64,000 nucleotides of DNA from the NCBI RefSeq assembly GCF_014201465.1, contig NZ_JACHEP010000001.1:228833-292832 (forward strand). Direction: 5' to 3'. A model generated the notes under the pieces. The model was not told the DNA's origin and ran no database searches. It was given only the letters and a program-made list of their open reading frames with translations. Source of the DNA: Anoxybacteroides tepidamans. Its GTDB lineage: Bacteria > Bacillota > Bacilli > Bacillales > Anoxybacillaceae. Position 1 is the stretch's first letter. Every line of letters starts with the position of its first letter. Shown in pieces: positions 16,438 through 26,028 of the stretch. The position numbers and the translations under genes are program-made.

Positions 16438-17405
16438 TTCCCTTTCGATGCTAGTTTTGTCCAGCTTGCACCGTTATTTTTTGTCATGAAAATATCCCCG
16501 TTCATCGTCGCAATCACTATTTCGTTGTCATTTGCTGGATTAGAAGTGATATACATGATATGATCTTTTTCATCCAATGCAGGAACGGAAAGAACTTCTT
16601 CTTGTTTTGTGTCTAGTGATTGTTTGATTAGGATAGGCTTATCGTTCTCTACAGCTGCAAATACAATGGATTTTTCTTGGAACGCAAACGTCGTCGTATT
16701 GATTTTTCGAGTGAACCGTTCAAACGTATTCCCATTATCTCTTGAAACAAAAATTCCTTCCGATGTACTAATTCCAACCATATTTTCATCCGTTGGGTGG
16801 GCAGCAATCGTTCCCGCTGCAGTTTGCGGCAAGCCGTTCAATTGACTTGGCGACCACGTTTTGCCGTCGTCCTTACTGTAAAATACCCCTTGTCCGAGCG
16901 TTTTGTTTTCTTCTTGGTTCACAACATAAATGGTATGGCTTTTATAGCCAACGGTCATATAATGAAAATCAGATTCTTTATAAAATCCTAAATTCATCAA
17001 TGTTTGTCCATTATCAAAACTTTTCACGAGACCAAGTGGATTTCCTAAAGATGAACCTTCTTCCGGATGCCCTGATGAATAAAAGCCGTCGTCTGTAGCT
17101 GAAAAGCCCATATAATCGTGTTTATTCGAAATCGTTTCATACCACTTATTATTTTGGTAAACGAATAAACCTTCATGTGTCGCAAAGTAAACCGCATTTT
17201 GGTTGCCTGCATAACCAATTCCATGTAAATGCTCGATCTTTCCTTCTTTCTTTTCTTTGAAAAAAGAATTATTGGTAACAGATACATTCGATTTTGCTTG
17301 TTCTTTGCTCGTAATAAAGGCTTGTTCTTTTTCGTTGGATGATGAACAAGCGCTTAGAAGAAGAATGGATGATGTAATGATGATTGCTTTCGTCATTTTT
17401 GTCAT
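16431..17405 (-). CDS. BNR/sortilin-like repeat lipoprotein (F510_1955-type family)
   Basis: The 324-residue protein begins with a signal peptide ending in LLLSAC, a lipobox, so it should be anchored on the outside. The mature part is a beta-propeller with Asp-box repeats such as SFDNGQT, SKDDGKTWS, SRDNGNTFE and TKNNGASWT, as in BNR/VPS10-like proteins. An HLHGIGY motif lies at the start of the propeller. Families of this type are annotated as glycosyl hydrolases from the fold alone, and no catalytic residues can be assigned. The start at 17405 follows AAAGGAGAG. Its position in the copper island suggests an envelope role. Confidence 0.8.
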   Translation of the reverse strand: MTKMTKAIIITSSILLLSACSSSNEKEQAFITSKEQAKSNVSVTNNSFFKEKKEGKIEHLHGIGYAGNQNAVYFATHEGLFVYQNNKWYETISNKHDYMGFSATDDGFYSSGHPEEGSSLGNPLGLVKSFDNGQTLMNLGFYKESDFHYMTVGYKSHTIYVVNQEENKTLGQGVFYSKDDGKTWSPSQLNGLPQTAAGTIAAHPTDENMVGISTSEGIFVSRDNGNTFERFTRKINTTTFAFQEKSIVFAAVENDKPILIKQSLDTKQEEVLSVPALDEKDHIMYITSNPANDNEIVIATMNGDIFMTKNNGASWTKLASKGKI

Positions 17406-17496
17406 GGTCGACTCTCCTTTGTATAATGTAGATTTCGCACATTTTATAACAGATATTTGCAGAATGTATGGAATTGCAAACCCCTTTTTCATTCGT

Positions 17497-18051
17497 TTAA
17501 GCCTTTTTTCGAGTGATTTTCTTCCAAGTAAATATAAATAAAAAAACAGATAGAAGTGTCGATATCACTTTCCCTTGCCATGTCCAATTCATCACTTGAT
17601 AAACCGAATATGCCTCTAACAGCAATGCTGGCAGCTTTCCAAGCGAGCTGGCAATGATAAAGATCAGTAAGGAGGTGTGTCCGATCGCTGCCACAAACGT
17701 CACAAGTCCTGACGGAACAAAAGGAAGAAGACGCAAAGACAAAACAAGAGAAAAGGCTTCTACCCCTTCTGCCTCAAGCAAACGTTTGACTTTCGGATAG
17801 GAAAACCATTTCGTTTCCGAAAGTTTACGAAAACCTTTTCGATACAACATGAACGAAACAATCGCCCCAACAGCTTCCCCTACAAACGATAAAAAGGTGC
17901 CTTTCCAAAAGCCAAATACCACCAAGTTAGCTGCAGTGAGAAATACGCTCGGTACAACGCCTAAAATACTGATCACAATATTGATCGCAATACTAATGAG
18001 ATAAGCAACGCTTTCATATGTATGAAACAATGTAATGAGCTTCTCTTCCAT
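17497..18051 (-). CDS. TVP38/TMEM64 (VTT domain) membrane protein
   Basis: The 184-residue protein has about five hydrophobic segments and the VTT-type core FVGEAVGAIVSFMLYRKG and LRLLPFVPSGLVTFVAA. DedA/VTT proteins are linked to lipid scrambling and membrane homeostasis. It starts 11 bases after the response regulator gene, so it is likely the third gene of a kinase-regulator-VTT operon. Confidence 0.85.
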   Translation of the reverse strand: MEEKLITLFHTYESVAYLISIAINIVISILGVVPSVFLTAANLVVFGFWKGTFLSFVGEAVGAIVSFMLYRKGFRKLSETKWFSYPKVKRLLEAEGVEAFSLVLSLRLLPFVPSGLVTFVAAIGHTSLLIFIIASSLGKLPALLLEAYSVYQVMNWTWQGKVISTLLSVFLFIFTWKKITRKKA

Positions 18052-18062
18052 TTCTTTTTACC

Positions 18063-18743
18063 TTATCCCCCCCATTTATATCCTACACCCCAAACGGTTT
18101 GCAGAAATTGATCGATCGGAAAACCAGCTTGGCGGAGCTTTTCGCGAATATTTTTCACATGCGAATCGACGGTCCGCTCTTCCGTATTAGCGTTATATCC
18201 CCATAATGTCACGATCAATTGCTCTCGGCTAAATACCCTGTTTGGATTTTTGAGAAAAAGTCCTAAAATGGCAAACTCTTTTGGCGTGAGAAAAATATCG
18301 TGCCCAGCATATTGGACTTTATGTTGCGCCTCATCCCAAACTAAGCCGTTAAACTCCAGTTTCGCTTGTTTTCCTACAGACCGGCGCAATACCGCCTCAA
18401 TCCGAGCGAGCAGCTCAGATTCGTCAAACGGTTTTGTAATATAATCATCTGCTCCGATTTTCAACCCTTGGACAACATCTGTCGTTTCCCCTCTTGCTGT
18501 TACCATAATAATTGGGACATTCGAAAACTCTCTTATTTGTTTGCACGTTTCCCATCCGTCCATCTCTGGCATCATCACATCAAGCAAAACGAGGTCCGCT
18601 TTATTATTTTCCAAATAGCGGATCGCCGCTACTCCTGACTCGCATTTAACACAATGATATCCTTTCGGTGCAAGATACAGCTCTAATAAATCCAACATTC
18701 GTTTTTCGTCATCAACCAATAAAACCGTGTACACCTTCATCAA
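18063..18743 (-). CDS. OmpR-family response regulator
   Basis: The 226-residue protein has a receiver domain with the acidic pair near the N-terminus (VDDEKR), the phosphoacceptor Asp in LVLLDVMMPEMDGWE, the Thr of VTARGE and the Lys of ITKPFDESE. A winged-helix domain follows, with RVFSREQLIVTLWGYN and ERTVDSHVKNIREKLR. It overlaps the end of the kinase gene by four bases, so the pair is translationally coupled. The location suggests envelope or copper stress genes as targets. Confidence 0.95.
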   Translation of the reverse strand: MMKVYTVLLVDDEKRMLDLLELYLAPKGYHCVKCESGVAAIRYLENNKADLVLLDVMMPEMDGWETCKQIREFSNVPIIMVTARGETTDVVQGLKIGADDYITKPFDESELLARIEAVLRRSVGKQAKLEFNGLVWDEAQHKVQYAGHDIFLTPKEFAILGLFLKNPNRVFSREQLIVTLWGYNANTEERTVDSHVKNIREKLRQAGFPIDQFLQTVWGVGYKWGG

Positions 18744-20113
18744 CCCCTCGGCAATGTAATGATCATGTTTGTCCCTTTTCCGAATTGGCTCGTTGCATAA
18801 ATCGAACCGCCGTGCGCTTCGACAATTTCTTTCACAATCGCCAAGCCTAATCCCGTCCCTCCGCCTGTTCGCGATCGTGATTTATCCACCCTGTAAAATC
18901 GTTCAAAAATATGCGGCAAATCTGCTTCAGGAATTCCTATTCCTTCGTCGTAAATCATGATCATCACGTTCTTTTTTTCGATTCTTACATCAATGGCAAC
19001 GGTAGAACCTTGATGAGAATATTTTAACGCATTGTCCAAAAGATTCATCATCACTTGCTCAAAACGCTGTTGGTCGATATGGACGGTAATGTTTTCATCG
19101 CAGTGGTAGACAAGAGACATATTTTTCGTCTGAAAAGCAGGATACATTTTCTCGTATACTTTTTTCAAAAAAAGGCACAGTGAAGTTGGCTCTTTCTGGA
19201 TTTGAAACGAATGTTGATCCATTTTCGCGAGCTCAAACAAGTCTTTCACTAATTTTTGCATATGCTCTGCTTCTTCATAAATAATGGACAAATATTTTGC
19301 TCTTTCTTCCTCCTCGATAGTTGGCCTTCTCGCGATGTCTGCATATCCTTTAACGTACGTGAGCGGAGTGCGGAGCTCATGAGAAATACTGGCGAGAAAT
19401 TCATTTCTTTCTTTTTTTAAGTATTCTAAATCCCTTGCCAACGTTTGAATCGCTTTGCCTAACTGTGCCAACTCATCTTCTCCTTTTACTTGCAGGCGGA
19501 CAGAAAAGTCCCCCTTACTTAATTTTTCGGTCGCTTGTTTCATCCGAATGAGCGGAATCGTAATGACTCTTGATAAAAAAGCAATCGTCATAATCGTCAA
19601 AAAGACGGAAAGAATGCCAACGACTAGAAAATGGTGTTTTAGCTTATCAATCATGTTTTGAATGGAAGCCGTGCGTTGAAACATATACACATATCCTTTG
19701 CTCTTCCCGTCAATCCGAATCGGGCTGGCGGTGGCGATATACGACTCCTTTTTCCAGTTTTTTTGCACGACCATCCCGCTATGAGGAATGTCGCGGACAT
19801 CGGCATACGGAATGATTTTTTTCGCAAACGGCAAAATGTGATCGGAAAAATACAAAATATTCCCTTTCGCATCTGTAATGACAACATCCGTTTCCGCTTC
19901 AGACTCCATCATGACGACATGTTCTAACGTGGAAGGGTGATAGTTTTTTTCCAATATATCACGGTGATTGTTCCCTCTTGCCAACAGTTGCTCAAATTCT
20001 TCATTAATTCTAACGTTAACAAGTGTCACATATAACGACGCAAATAAAACCGTTTCGATTCCTAGCACAAAGACAAAAAATAATAGCCCTAACTTAAACG
20101 AAATTTTTCGCAC
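18740..20113 (-). CDS. Membrane sensor histidine kinase
   Basis: The 457-residue protein has a transmembrane helix near the N-terminus, an extracytoplasmic sensor of about 125 residues, a second helix and a HAMP linker. The phosphoacceptor lies in SISHELRTPLTYVKG, and the ATP-binding domain has MMNLLDNALKYS, DEGIGIPEADL and GTGLGLAIVKEI. The start is a GTG at 20113 after AAGGGA. It is the first gene of the kinase-regulator-VTT unit. The sensor region has no Met- or His-rich stretch, so its signal cannot be called copper from sequence alone. Confidence 0.93.
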   Translation of the reverse strand: MRKISFKLGLLFFVFVLGIETVLFASLYVTLVNVRINEEFEQLLARGNNHRDILEKNYHPSTLEHVVMMESEAETDVVITDAKGNILYFSDHILPFAKKIIPYADVRDIPHSGMVVQKNWKKESYIATASPIRIDGKSKGYVYMFQRTASIQNMIDKLKHHFLVVGILSVFLTIMTIAFLSRVITIPLIRMKQATEKLSKGDFSVRLQVKGEDELAQLGKAIQTLARDLEYLKKERNEFLASISHELRTPLTYVKGYADIARRPTIEEEERAKYLSIIYEEAEHMQKLVKDLFELAKMDQHSFQIQKEPTSLCLFLKKVYEKMYPAFQTKNMSLVYHCDENITVHIDQQRFEQVMMNLLDNALKYSHQGSTVAIDVRIEKKNVMIMIYDEGIGIPEADLPHIFERFYRVDKSRSRTGGGTGLGLAIVKEIVEAHGGSIYATSQFGKGTNMIITLPRG

Positions 20114-20398
20114 GTTTGTCCCTTCCTTAATAAGAGCTCTTTATTCCTCTATAATAATAACAAACAAATGCGTAAAAAAGAATTGTTGTTTATCTTTTAT
20201 TGCCGCTATAAACCGTTTTAAATTTTTGTTTATTACCCATCGATAGACTGACTCCATAAGAGATCGATACTTCTTCGCCTCAAAAAATTCAACTTCTGAT
20301 TGAAACCATCCTTTAATTTAGATTATTTTTTATTTTACAGGATAAATTTGCAGAATTGATGGATTTCAATAAATTGTAACAGTTGAGAGCTATTTATT

Positions 20399-20425
20399 AA
20401 TGGCATCAGTATCATCGTATCGTAA
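20399..20425 (+). pseudogene. Last codons of a YVTN-propeller gene (remnant)
   Basis: The plus strand reads NGISIIVS and a stop. The larger YVTN fragment at 25616-25873 ends NGISIMP and a stop, and both are followed at the same distance by an AGCAGG/CCTGCT terminator. Only about nine codons remain here. Confidence 0.4.
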
Positions 20426-20430
20426 ATGTA

Positions 20431-20468
20431 AACAGCAGGTTGAGGTAAGCCTGCTGTTCTTTCCTTAT
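20431..20468 (+). terminator. Orphan terminator behind the YVTN remnant
   Basis: AACAGCAGG (20431-20439) pairs with CCTGCTGTT (20450-20458), followed by a weak T-rich tail. The remaining bases of 20114-20560 show nothing else except the presumed upstream region of the kinase operon. Confidence 0.6.
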
Positions 20469-20560
20469 GTATTTACTGAAATTTATGCATAAAAAAGAGG
20501 CTGGCTCAAAAGGTCGCCTGCCCTTAAACGGAACACAACATATAGATTTAGGTATTCTTC

Positions 20561-21847
20561 TTAATGCGCCGCACGTCCTTTTCCCGTTGCCGGAACAATT
20601 TCGAGCTTTTCGTCAATAATTCCTTGCGTTTGATAAGGGATGGAGCGGAATGTGCCAGATAAAAATGCATGGTTATACGGTCCCTCTGTTGGCTCAACAG
20701 TAAAAGTTGGTTTTAAACGAGCTAAAAATTCATATACATCCGTCGTTAATGCTCCATTCTCTAGCCATATTAAAGGTGCGTGCTTTCCTAGATGAGAAAA
20801 TGGTGCAGCTGCAATCGCTAATTCAGGGGTTTTCGTTGAAATAAATGATACGCCATGCCCCGGATTATTTAGCCCCCAGCCAAATTTTGTTTTTTCATCT
20901 TTATAAGTAGCAAAAGAAACGGATTGCTGCACCGGTGTATCGCCCGCGATTCGGACAACGGTGCCAAATGATGTTAATTCGTTTTCCACTTTTTTAGAGA
21001 TGACTGATTCGGGACCTAAAAGGTATATATTTGCTTTTCCTTTTCTTTGCTGTAACGCCTCTTTCGTTGGCTGTGGAATGTCATTTCCCGTAACATACAA
21101 CAACGGTTCTTCCATGTGGGCAATCCAATTGGCAGCTATAAGAGTGTACAATTTTGCCTTATCTTCCAAAGAACCAATCATCACGCTTTGCGGAGTCTTC
21201 CCGGCAATGTCGCTGTAAAATCGGTCAATTTCTTTCGCAAACGCAGCCGGATCTGTTTCACTAATTTGTTTCAGCTTAAAATTCTTTAATTTATTTAGTT
21301 CGCTTTTCTCGAGATTTCCCATCACCATAATTTGCGTACCGTCAGCTGTGCCTAAAGGCTGAAGGCGGTTTATTTCCTTTAAGACGGCATCCGGTATTTT
21401 TTGATCTTTTGTAAATAAAACAGGGCCGTTGTTCGGATGATGAATTAAGTCTACACTTGCCAATGCGATTTGCCAGCTTTCAACAGGTACTAAAATAATT
21501 CCGCCGGGCTGGTTTTCTTTATGAGTGGCAGGCCAAACCGTTTGTGAAACCATGACGGATAACTCAATAGGATCATCTGTGTTGATACGGGTAACGTTTT
21601 TCGTCGCTGTTACGATCATGTTTTGGCTTGCTAAACGGTTGAATGAGTTTGGCGGCTTCGCGAACTCCATTTCATTTGTTTTGTTACCTTTGTCTTTATC
21701 ATTGGCGGACATATCCATATTCGCACCATCCATTTTTTTTACCCCTTGATTCATTTGATTATGGTCATTGTTTTGATTGTTACATCCGGTAACAATCAAG
21801 ACAGGTAGCATAGCTACTAGGGCTCCCCTACGTAATTTACTGATCAT
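20561..21847 (-). CDS. CWB2-like cell-wall-binding repeat lipoprotein
   Basis: The 428-residue protein has a signal peptide ending in LIVTGC, a lipobox. Next comes a Met/Asn/Asp-rich linker (NQMNQGVKKMDGANMDM), possibly a soft-metal site. The main part has repeats of the cell-wall-binding type 2 fold, for example NIYLLGPESVISKKVENEL and VVRIAGDTPVQQSVS. Typical CWB2 modules occur in threes and attach proteins to the wall. No separate catalytic domain is visible. The start at 21847 follows a GGGAGG site. Its neighbours suggest a copper-linked envelope protein. Confidence 0.75.
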   Translation of the reverse strand: MISKLRRGALVAMLPVLIVTGCNNQNNDHNQMNQGVKKMDGANMDMSANDKDKGNKTNEMEFAKPPNSFNRLASQNMIVTATKNVTRINTDDPIELSVMVSQTVWPATHKENQPGGIILVPVESWQIALASVDLIHHPNNGPVLFTKDQKIPDAVLKEINRLQPLGTADGTQIMVMGNLEKSELNKLKNFKLKQISETDPAAFAKEIDRFYSDIAGKTPQSVMIGSLEDKAKLYTLIAANWIAHMEEPLLYVTGNDIPQPTKEALQQRKGKANIYLLGPESVISKKVENELTSFGTVVRIAGDTPVQQSVSFATYKDEKTKFGWGLNNPGHGVSFISTKTPELAIAAAPFSHLGKHAPLIWLENGALTTDVYEFLARLKPTFTVEPTEGPYNHAFLSGTFRSIPYQTQGIIDEKLEIVPATGKGRAAH

Positions 21848-21928
21848 ATGTAATCCTCCCTGAAAGAATCTTTTCTTTATTGTATTTATCCCCATTTGTT
21901 ATTACTTTTAAACTTTTCCCAAATTCCA

Positions 21929-21961
21929 AAAAAAAAAAAAGCCTAATGAAAGGCTTTTTAT
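21929..21961. terminator. Bidirectional terminator
   Basis: AAAAAGCCT (21936-21944) pairs with AGGCTTTTT (21951-21959), embedded in a 12-A run at the left and a T run at the right. It ends the leftward DUF302 gene. Confidence 0.8.
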
Positions 21962-21989
21962 CAAAAAATAATGTGATTTTCACTTTATT

Positions 21990-22379
21990 TTATTTACACT
22001 CATTGATGCAGGATATCAATCTTTTTTCAATATCCTCGGCTAAGTGTTCCAATTGTTCATTATTCATCATGCTGATCAACATGGTTGGTTTTGGCATCCC
22101 AATTTTTGTCGTTTCATTTTCTTTATACACCACGATTTTGCATGGCAAAAAATAACCTGCCAATAAATTTTCAGAAAGTACACGCGCTGCCTCTTGAGGA
22201 TTGCATACTTCCAAAATCACAAACGGTGTTTGAAAATCGAACCCTTTTTCTTGAAGCTTTTCCGTGACGCTAAATTTCCACAAAACTCCGAATCCTTCCC
22301 TTTTTAAACTCTCCTCCAATACTTCCATCGTTTCATTCATTTCCCTTTGTACTTCAACCGTATAATGAAACACTTTCAT
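21990..22379 (-). CDS. DUF302 domain protein
   Basis: The 129-residue protein matches the DUF302 pattern: an N-terminal FHYTVEVQREMNETMEVLEESLKREGFGVL region and a later core with ILEVCNPQEAARVL. DUF302 has no settled function but is often found near copper or sulfur redox genes. The ATG at 22379 follows AAAGGTGGG. It stands between two terminators, so it is monocistronic. Confidence 0.8.
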   Translation of the reverse strand: MKVFHYTVEVQREMNETMEVLEESLKREGFGVLWKFSVTEKLQEKGFDFQTPFVILEVCNPQEAARVLSENLLAGYFLPCKIVVYKENETTKIGMPKPTMLISMMNNEQLEHLAEDIEKRLISCINECK

Positions 22380-22460
22380 CACCCACCTTTCTCCAACATA
22401 TTTTTGCATGTTATTCCACTTAGTTGTATGTAAAACTTAATAATAATATAACATAAAAGC

Positions 22461-22499
22461 CAAGTGTGTACTAAAAGCGAGCACTTTTAGTACACACTT
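22461..22499. terminator. Perfect 16-bp hairpin, probable terminator
   Basis: AAGTGTGTACTAAAAG (22462-22477) pairs perfectly with CTTTTAGTACACACTT (22484-22499). It lies just beyond the stop of the small His-rich gene. It lacks a long T-run, so it could also be a transcript-stabilising end. Confidence 0.55.
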
Positions 22500-22507
22500 C
22501 TCACCAC

Positions 22508-22699
22508 TCATTTACTTTTTAATTGTTCCTTTAATTGTTCATTGTCTGCCTGTAATTGTGTAATCTGATCCTGTAATTTCTTGATGGAATGATGATCAGA
22601 AGAATGATGATCATGATGTTTATGATGCTTATGTCCTCTCATACAAAATAGCATCATTAAAGGACATAGTAACAATATTAACAGATTAGCCCAATTCAT
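22508..22699 (-). CDS. Small His-rich membrane protein with coiled-coil tail
   Basis: The 63-residue protein has one membrane helix (LLILLLCPLMMLFC), a His cluster (HKHHKHHDHH and SDHHS) and a C-terminal coiled coil. Similar DUF2933-like small proteins occur near copper ATPases. The His cluster suggests binding of Cu or another metal at the membrane surface. It is the last gene of the unit copper ATPase, cupredoxin, small protein, about 60 bases after the cupredoxin gene. Confidence 0.7.
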   Translation of the reverse strand: MNWANLLILLLCPLMMLFCMRGHKHHKHHDHHSSDHHSIKKLQDQITQLQADNEQLKEQLKSK

Positions 22700-22760
22700 T
22701 CAGTCTCTCTCTCCTCTTCCGCTTAGTTTACCTTTTATGAAAAAACCACTATGTCATCTT

Positions 22761-23141
22761 TTAATCCTGGACAACTACTTTCCCGCGATACATCCCCATT
22801 TGACATTGAAACGAATATTCTCCGCTTTCTTTTGGCAGAAATTCAACCGTCACCTTTTCCCCAACAGGGAGAACCGCACTTTTATTGAATTCAGGAAATA
22901 CAACCATTTCCGAACAAGAGTTTTCCTCTTTTCGAATAAATTGAAACTTCACCGGCTTTCCTTTTTTTACTACAACAATATGTGGAGTATAGCCACCTTT
23001 GACAATTATTTCTGCTTCTTGATATCCAGATGGGGTGAAGGTAGCTTTGTATCCGCCCTTTTTAGGCCCCCAGAAAAACCAAGCAACGAAAACAATAAGG
23101 AGCAGCCCACTCACATTAACGATCATTTGAGTCATATCCAT
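22761..23141 (-). CDS. Membrane-anchored cupredoxin-like protein
   Basis: The 126-residue protein has one N-terminal membrane helix and a single cupredoxin domain of about 95 residues. Possible ligands are the His of YTPHIVVV, the Cys of ENSCSEM, and the Cys and Met of FQCQMGM. This is the Cupredoxin_1 type seen next to copper ATPases and may pass copper to or from the pump. The ATG at 23141 lies eight bases after AGGAGG and directly behind the stop of the ATPase gene. Confidence 0.85.
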   Translation of the reverse strand: MDMTQMIVNVSGLLLIVFVAWFFWGPKKGGYKATFTPSGYQEAEIIVKGGYTPHIVVVKKGKPVKFQFIRKEENSCSEMVVFPEFNKSAVLPVGEKVTVEFLPKESGEYSFQCQMGMYRGKVVVQD

Positions 23142-23144
23142 CAA

Positions 23145-25346
23145 TCATACCTCCTTTGGTTTAAAACGTTTCAGGCGATTGGCGTTTGCTACAACGGTAA
23201 CAGAGCTAAACGCCATTGCCGCTGCGGCTACAAGCGGAGACAATAATGAACCGGTCAATGGATAGAGCACGCCAAGAGCGATTGGGATGCCTAGTGCATT
23301 ATAAATGAACGCACCAATTAAATTTTGATATACATTTCTCATCGTTGTCCGACTAATTTGAATCGCTTGCACTACCGATTTTAAACTTCCTTTAACAAGG
23401 GTAATATCACTCGCTTCAATCGCTACATCTGTACCGGTTCCAATTGCCATTCCGATATCTGCCTGCGTAAGTGCCGGAGCATCATTGATCCCGTCTCCCA
23501 CCATCGCTACTTTTTTTCCATCTGCTTGCAGTTTCCGAACAATTTCTGCTTTATTCTGCGGGAGCACATCGGAGATGACATTGGTAATCCCTACCTTTTT
23601 CGCGATTGCACGCGCCGTTCGTTCGTTATCGCCCGTAACCATGATTACCTCTAATCCGATGTTTTTCATTGCTGTAATTGCCTCTAAAGAATCTTGTTTC
23701 ACCGTATCCGCTACAGAGATGACTCCTTCCGGTTTTCCATCAACCGCCAAAAACATTGGTGTTTTTCCTTCGTCCGCCAATCTTTCAGCATGTTGTATAT
23801 AAACTTCTGTTGCAATGTTGCCTTTCTTCATGAGTTTCAAGTTTCCGAATAGAACATGGCGATCATCAATCCATCCTTGCACCCCATGCCCCGGTATAGC
23901 TTCAAAGTTTTTGGTTTTTCCTAGCAATATATTTTTCTCTTTAGCTGCTTCAAGTATTGCACCTGCTAACGGATGTTCCGATCCTTGTTCAAGCGTTGCC
24001 GCTAAATAAATTAATTCTTCTTCTTTGAGTGAACCAACAGCGATCACATCGGTTAATGAAGGTTTTCCCATGGTGATCGTCCCCGTCTTATCTAAAACGA
24101 TGGTCGTTAATTTCTGGGCGATTTGTAGCGCTTCGCCGGAACGGATGAGAATCCCGTTTTCCGCTCCTTTGCCTATCCCGGTTGTTAAAGACATAGGAGT
24201 GGCCATTCCTAATGCACAAGGACAGGCAATAATGAGCGTCGTCACTAAAACAATTAGAGCATACATACTTGAAGGTGAAGGACCGAAATTAAACCAAATT
24301 AAGTACCCAATGATAGATAAAATGATTACACTCGGAGTAAAAATCGCAGAAACTTTATCAACAATTCGTTGGACAGGGATACGGGAACCTTGAGCTTGCT
24401 TCACCATGTTGATGATATTAGATAATGCGGTATCATCCGGCGACTTTGTCACCTGAAATGTGAAGCTCCCTGTTTTATTCATCGTGCCGCCAAATACTTC
24501 GTCACCTTGAACTTTCTGTACAGGCAATGATTCGCCGGTCAACATCGATTCATCAACAGCTGAACTTCCGTCAAGAATGATTCCGTCCACCGGTATCTTT
24601 TCACCGGGACGTACAACAACGAGATCCCCGATCTGAATTTGCGATACAGGAATTTCTGTTTCCACTCCGTCTTTTAACACCCGAGCCGTCTTAGGTTGTA
24701 AACCAATGAGTCTTTTAATTGCTTCAGATGATTTGCCCTTCGCTTTTTCTTCCATCGCCATTCCTAATACGACTAACGCAGTGACAACCGTTGAAACATC
24801 GTAATACACTTCCGCCATCGATGGATCTGGAAATAAGTCCGGCCAAAGCAAGGCGACAACCGAATAAATCCATGCCGCACTGATCCCGATGGCAATCAGT
24901 GTATGCATATTGGCTGAACGTTGTTTTAATCCTTCCCATGCCCCAATGAAAAACTGGCTTCCGCTATAAATCATCACAATTAAGGCTACTACTGCCATGA
25001 GCAGTCTGCTAAACCAGAGTTGACTGCTTCCCATAGGCAACAAATTTCTTATGATTGGAAAAAAATCTGGATAAGATACCAATATAACAGGAACTGACAA
25101 TATTCCGGCAAACCACCATTTTTTCATTAGTTCTCGATACAATTGTTCATCATTTTCGTGTTTTTCTCTCTCTTCTGTTTGATGTGAGGTATCCGAGTGT
25201 ATCGAGCTAGAACTGAAAGTGTTGGATTCGTGATGGCATGAATGTTTCTTTTGATGGTGAGCGTGATGATGACCATGGTCATGATGATGGTGGTCATGAT
25301 GATGATTTTTGTTATGGGTGCTAGAAATATGTTTATTTCCCTCCAT
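23145..25346 (-). CDS. Copper-translocating P1B-type ATPase with His-rich N-terminus
   Basis: The 733-residue pump has no Cys-containing HMA domain. Its first 45 residues are instead a His-rich tail ([17 protein letters not shown]). The core carries [34 protein letters not shown] and [16 protein letters not shown]. The CPC motif, a YN pair in a late helix and MAFSS in the last helix fit Cu(I)/Ag(I) pumps of the P1B-1 group, although the His tail is CopB-like. It shares an operon with a cupredoxin and a small His-rich protein. Together with CopA it gives the cell two copper pumps. Confidence 0.92.
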   Translation of the reverse strand: MEGNKHISSTHNKNHHHDHHHHDHGHHHAHHQKKHSCHHESNTFSSSSIHSDTSHQTEEREKHENDEQLYRELMKKWWFAGILSVPVILVSYPDFFPIIRNLLPMGSSQLWFSRLLMAVVALIVMIYSGSQFFIGAWEGLKQRSANMHTLIAIGISAAWIYSVVALLWPDLFPDPSMAEVYYDVSTVVTALVVLGMAMEEKAKGKSSEAIKRLIGLQPKTARVLKDGVETEIPVSQIQIGDLVVVRPGEKIPVDGIILDGSSAVDESMLTGESLPVQKVQGDEVFGGTMNKTGSFTFQVTKSPDDTALSNIINMVKQAQGSRIPVQRIVDKVSAIFTPSVIILSIIGYLIWFNFGPSPSSMYALIVLVTTLIIACPCALGMATPMSLTTGIGKGAENGILIRSGEALQIAQKLTTIVLDKTGTITMGKPSLTDVIAVGSLKEEELIYLAATLEQGSEHPLAGAILEAAKEKNILLGKTKNFEAIPGHGVQGWIDDRHVLFGNLKLMKKGNIATEVYIQHAERLADEGKTPMFLAVDGKPEGVISVADTVKQDSLEAITAMKNIGLEVIMVTGDNERTARAIAKKVGITNVISDVLPQNKAEIVRKLQADGKKVAMVGDGINDAPALTQADIGMAIGTGTDVAIEASDITLVKGSLKSVVQAIQISRTTMRNVYQNLIGAFIYNALGIPIALGVLYPLTGSLLSPLVAAAAMAFSSVTVVANANRLKRFKPKEV

Positions 25347-25615
25347 AATTTCCCCTCCGTGAAAAAATTGTATATTTTTTCTTTATTTATATAATCATGT
25401 TAAAAATAAAACATGGAGATTCTATGGAGAAATTCAGAAAATTAAGTGACACCTGAATCCGTGATGAATGCATTTTAACTATATAGGTTGCAATAAAGAA
25501 TTTCCGCAAGACTGTTTCCAAATTTGGTTTGCAATAAAGTGATTCATCTTGCATGTTCACAAAAAATTAGGATGTAAAACAAAATTTCAATTTATATACT
25601 TCATTATAACCCTAA
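25347..25615. other. Intergenic region upstream of the His-rich ATPase
   Basis: The region is AT-rich and should hold the leftward ATPase promoter. A CATGTT/AACATG inverted repeat lies near 25405-25425. Two imperfect direct repeats, GGTTGCAATAAAG and GGTTTGCAATAAAG, lie about 40 bases apart near 25490 and 25530. No gene is supported. Confidence 0.3.
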
Positions 25616-25873
25616 TTTGCCTATGCAAATCAAGGGACGAAAAATGCACCATCTCATTCCGTAAGCAAAATAAACATAAAAACGAAACAAGTAGTTGCCA
25701 CAATTGAAACAGGTAAAGGAGCGCACGGAGTTGTCACAAGTCCGAATCAAAAATATGTTTTCGTCACCAATATGTTTGACAACACGGTGAGTGTCATTGA
25801 TAAAGAGCAAAGCAAAGTAATCAAAACGATTCAAGTAGGTGAAATTCCGAACGGGATCAGCATCATGCCATAA
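25616..25873 (+). pseudogene. YVTN beta-propeller protein, C-terminal fragment
   Basis: The frame reads 85 residues, beginning AYANQGTKNAPSHSVSKINI and containing QKYVFVTNMFDNTVSVID and TIQVGEIPNGISIMP before the stop. These are two or so blades of a YVTN/YncE-type propeller. An in-frame TAA closes the frame just before it and no start exists, so the N-terminal part has been lost. It is followed by its own terminator. Confidence 0.75.
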
Positions 25874-25879
25874 ATAAAA

Positions 25880-25920
25880 AGCAGCAGGTTGAATTTTTCA
25901 GCCTGCTGCTCTTCTTTTCT
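25880..25920 (+). terminator. Terminator of the YVTN fragment
   Basis: AGCAGCAGG (25880-25888) pairs with CCTGCTGCT (25902-25910) and is followed by a T-rich tail. It is nearly the same as the terminator at 20431-20458. Confidence 0.7.
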
Positions 25921-26028
25921 ATTTACGGAATGATGAAAAAAACAAGGGGATTTTCTTCTGATTTTCATTTTTATTGTGGCAGCATCCCTTTAGTCTTTTT
26001 TATTTTTCTCTTTTTCTCGGGCTCAGTA

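Noticed and set aside
25254-25330. Short tandem-looking repeats rich in ATG and CAT
   Set aside because: They encode the His-rich tail of the copper ATPase and are not a CRISPR or satellite.
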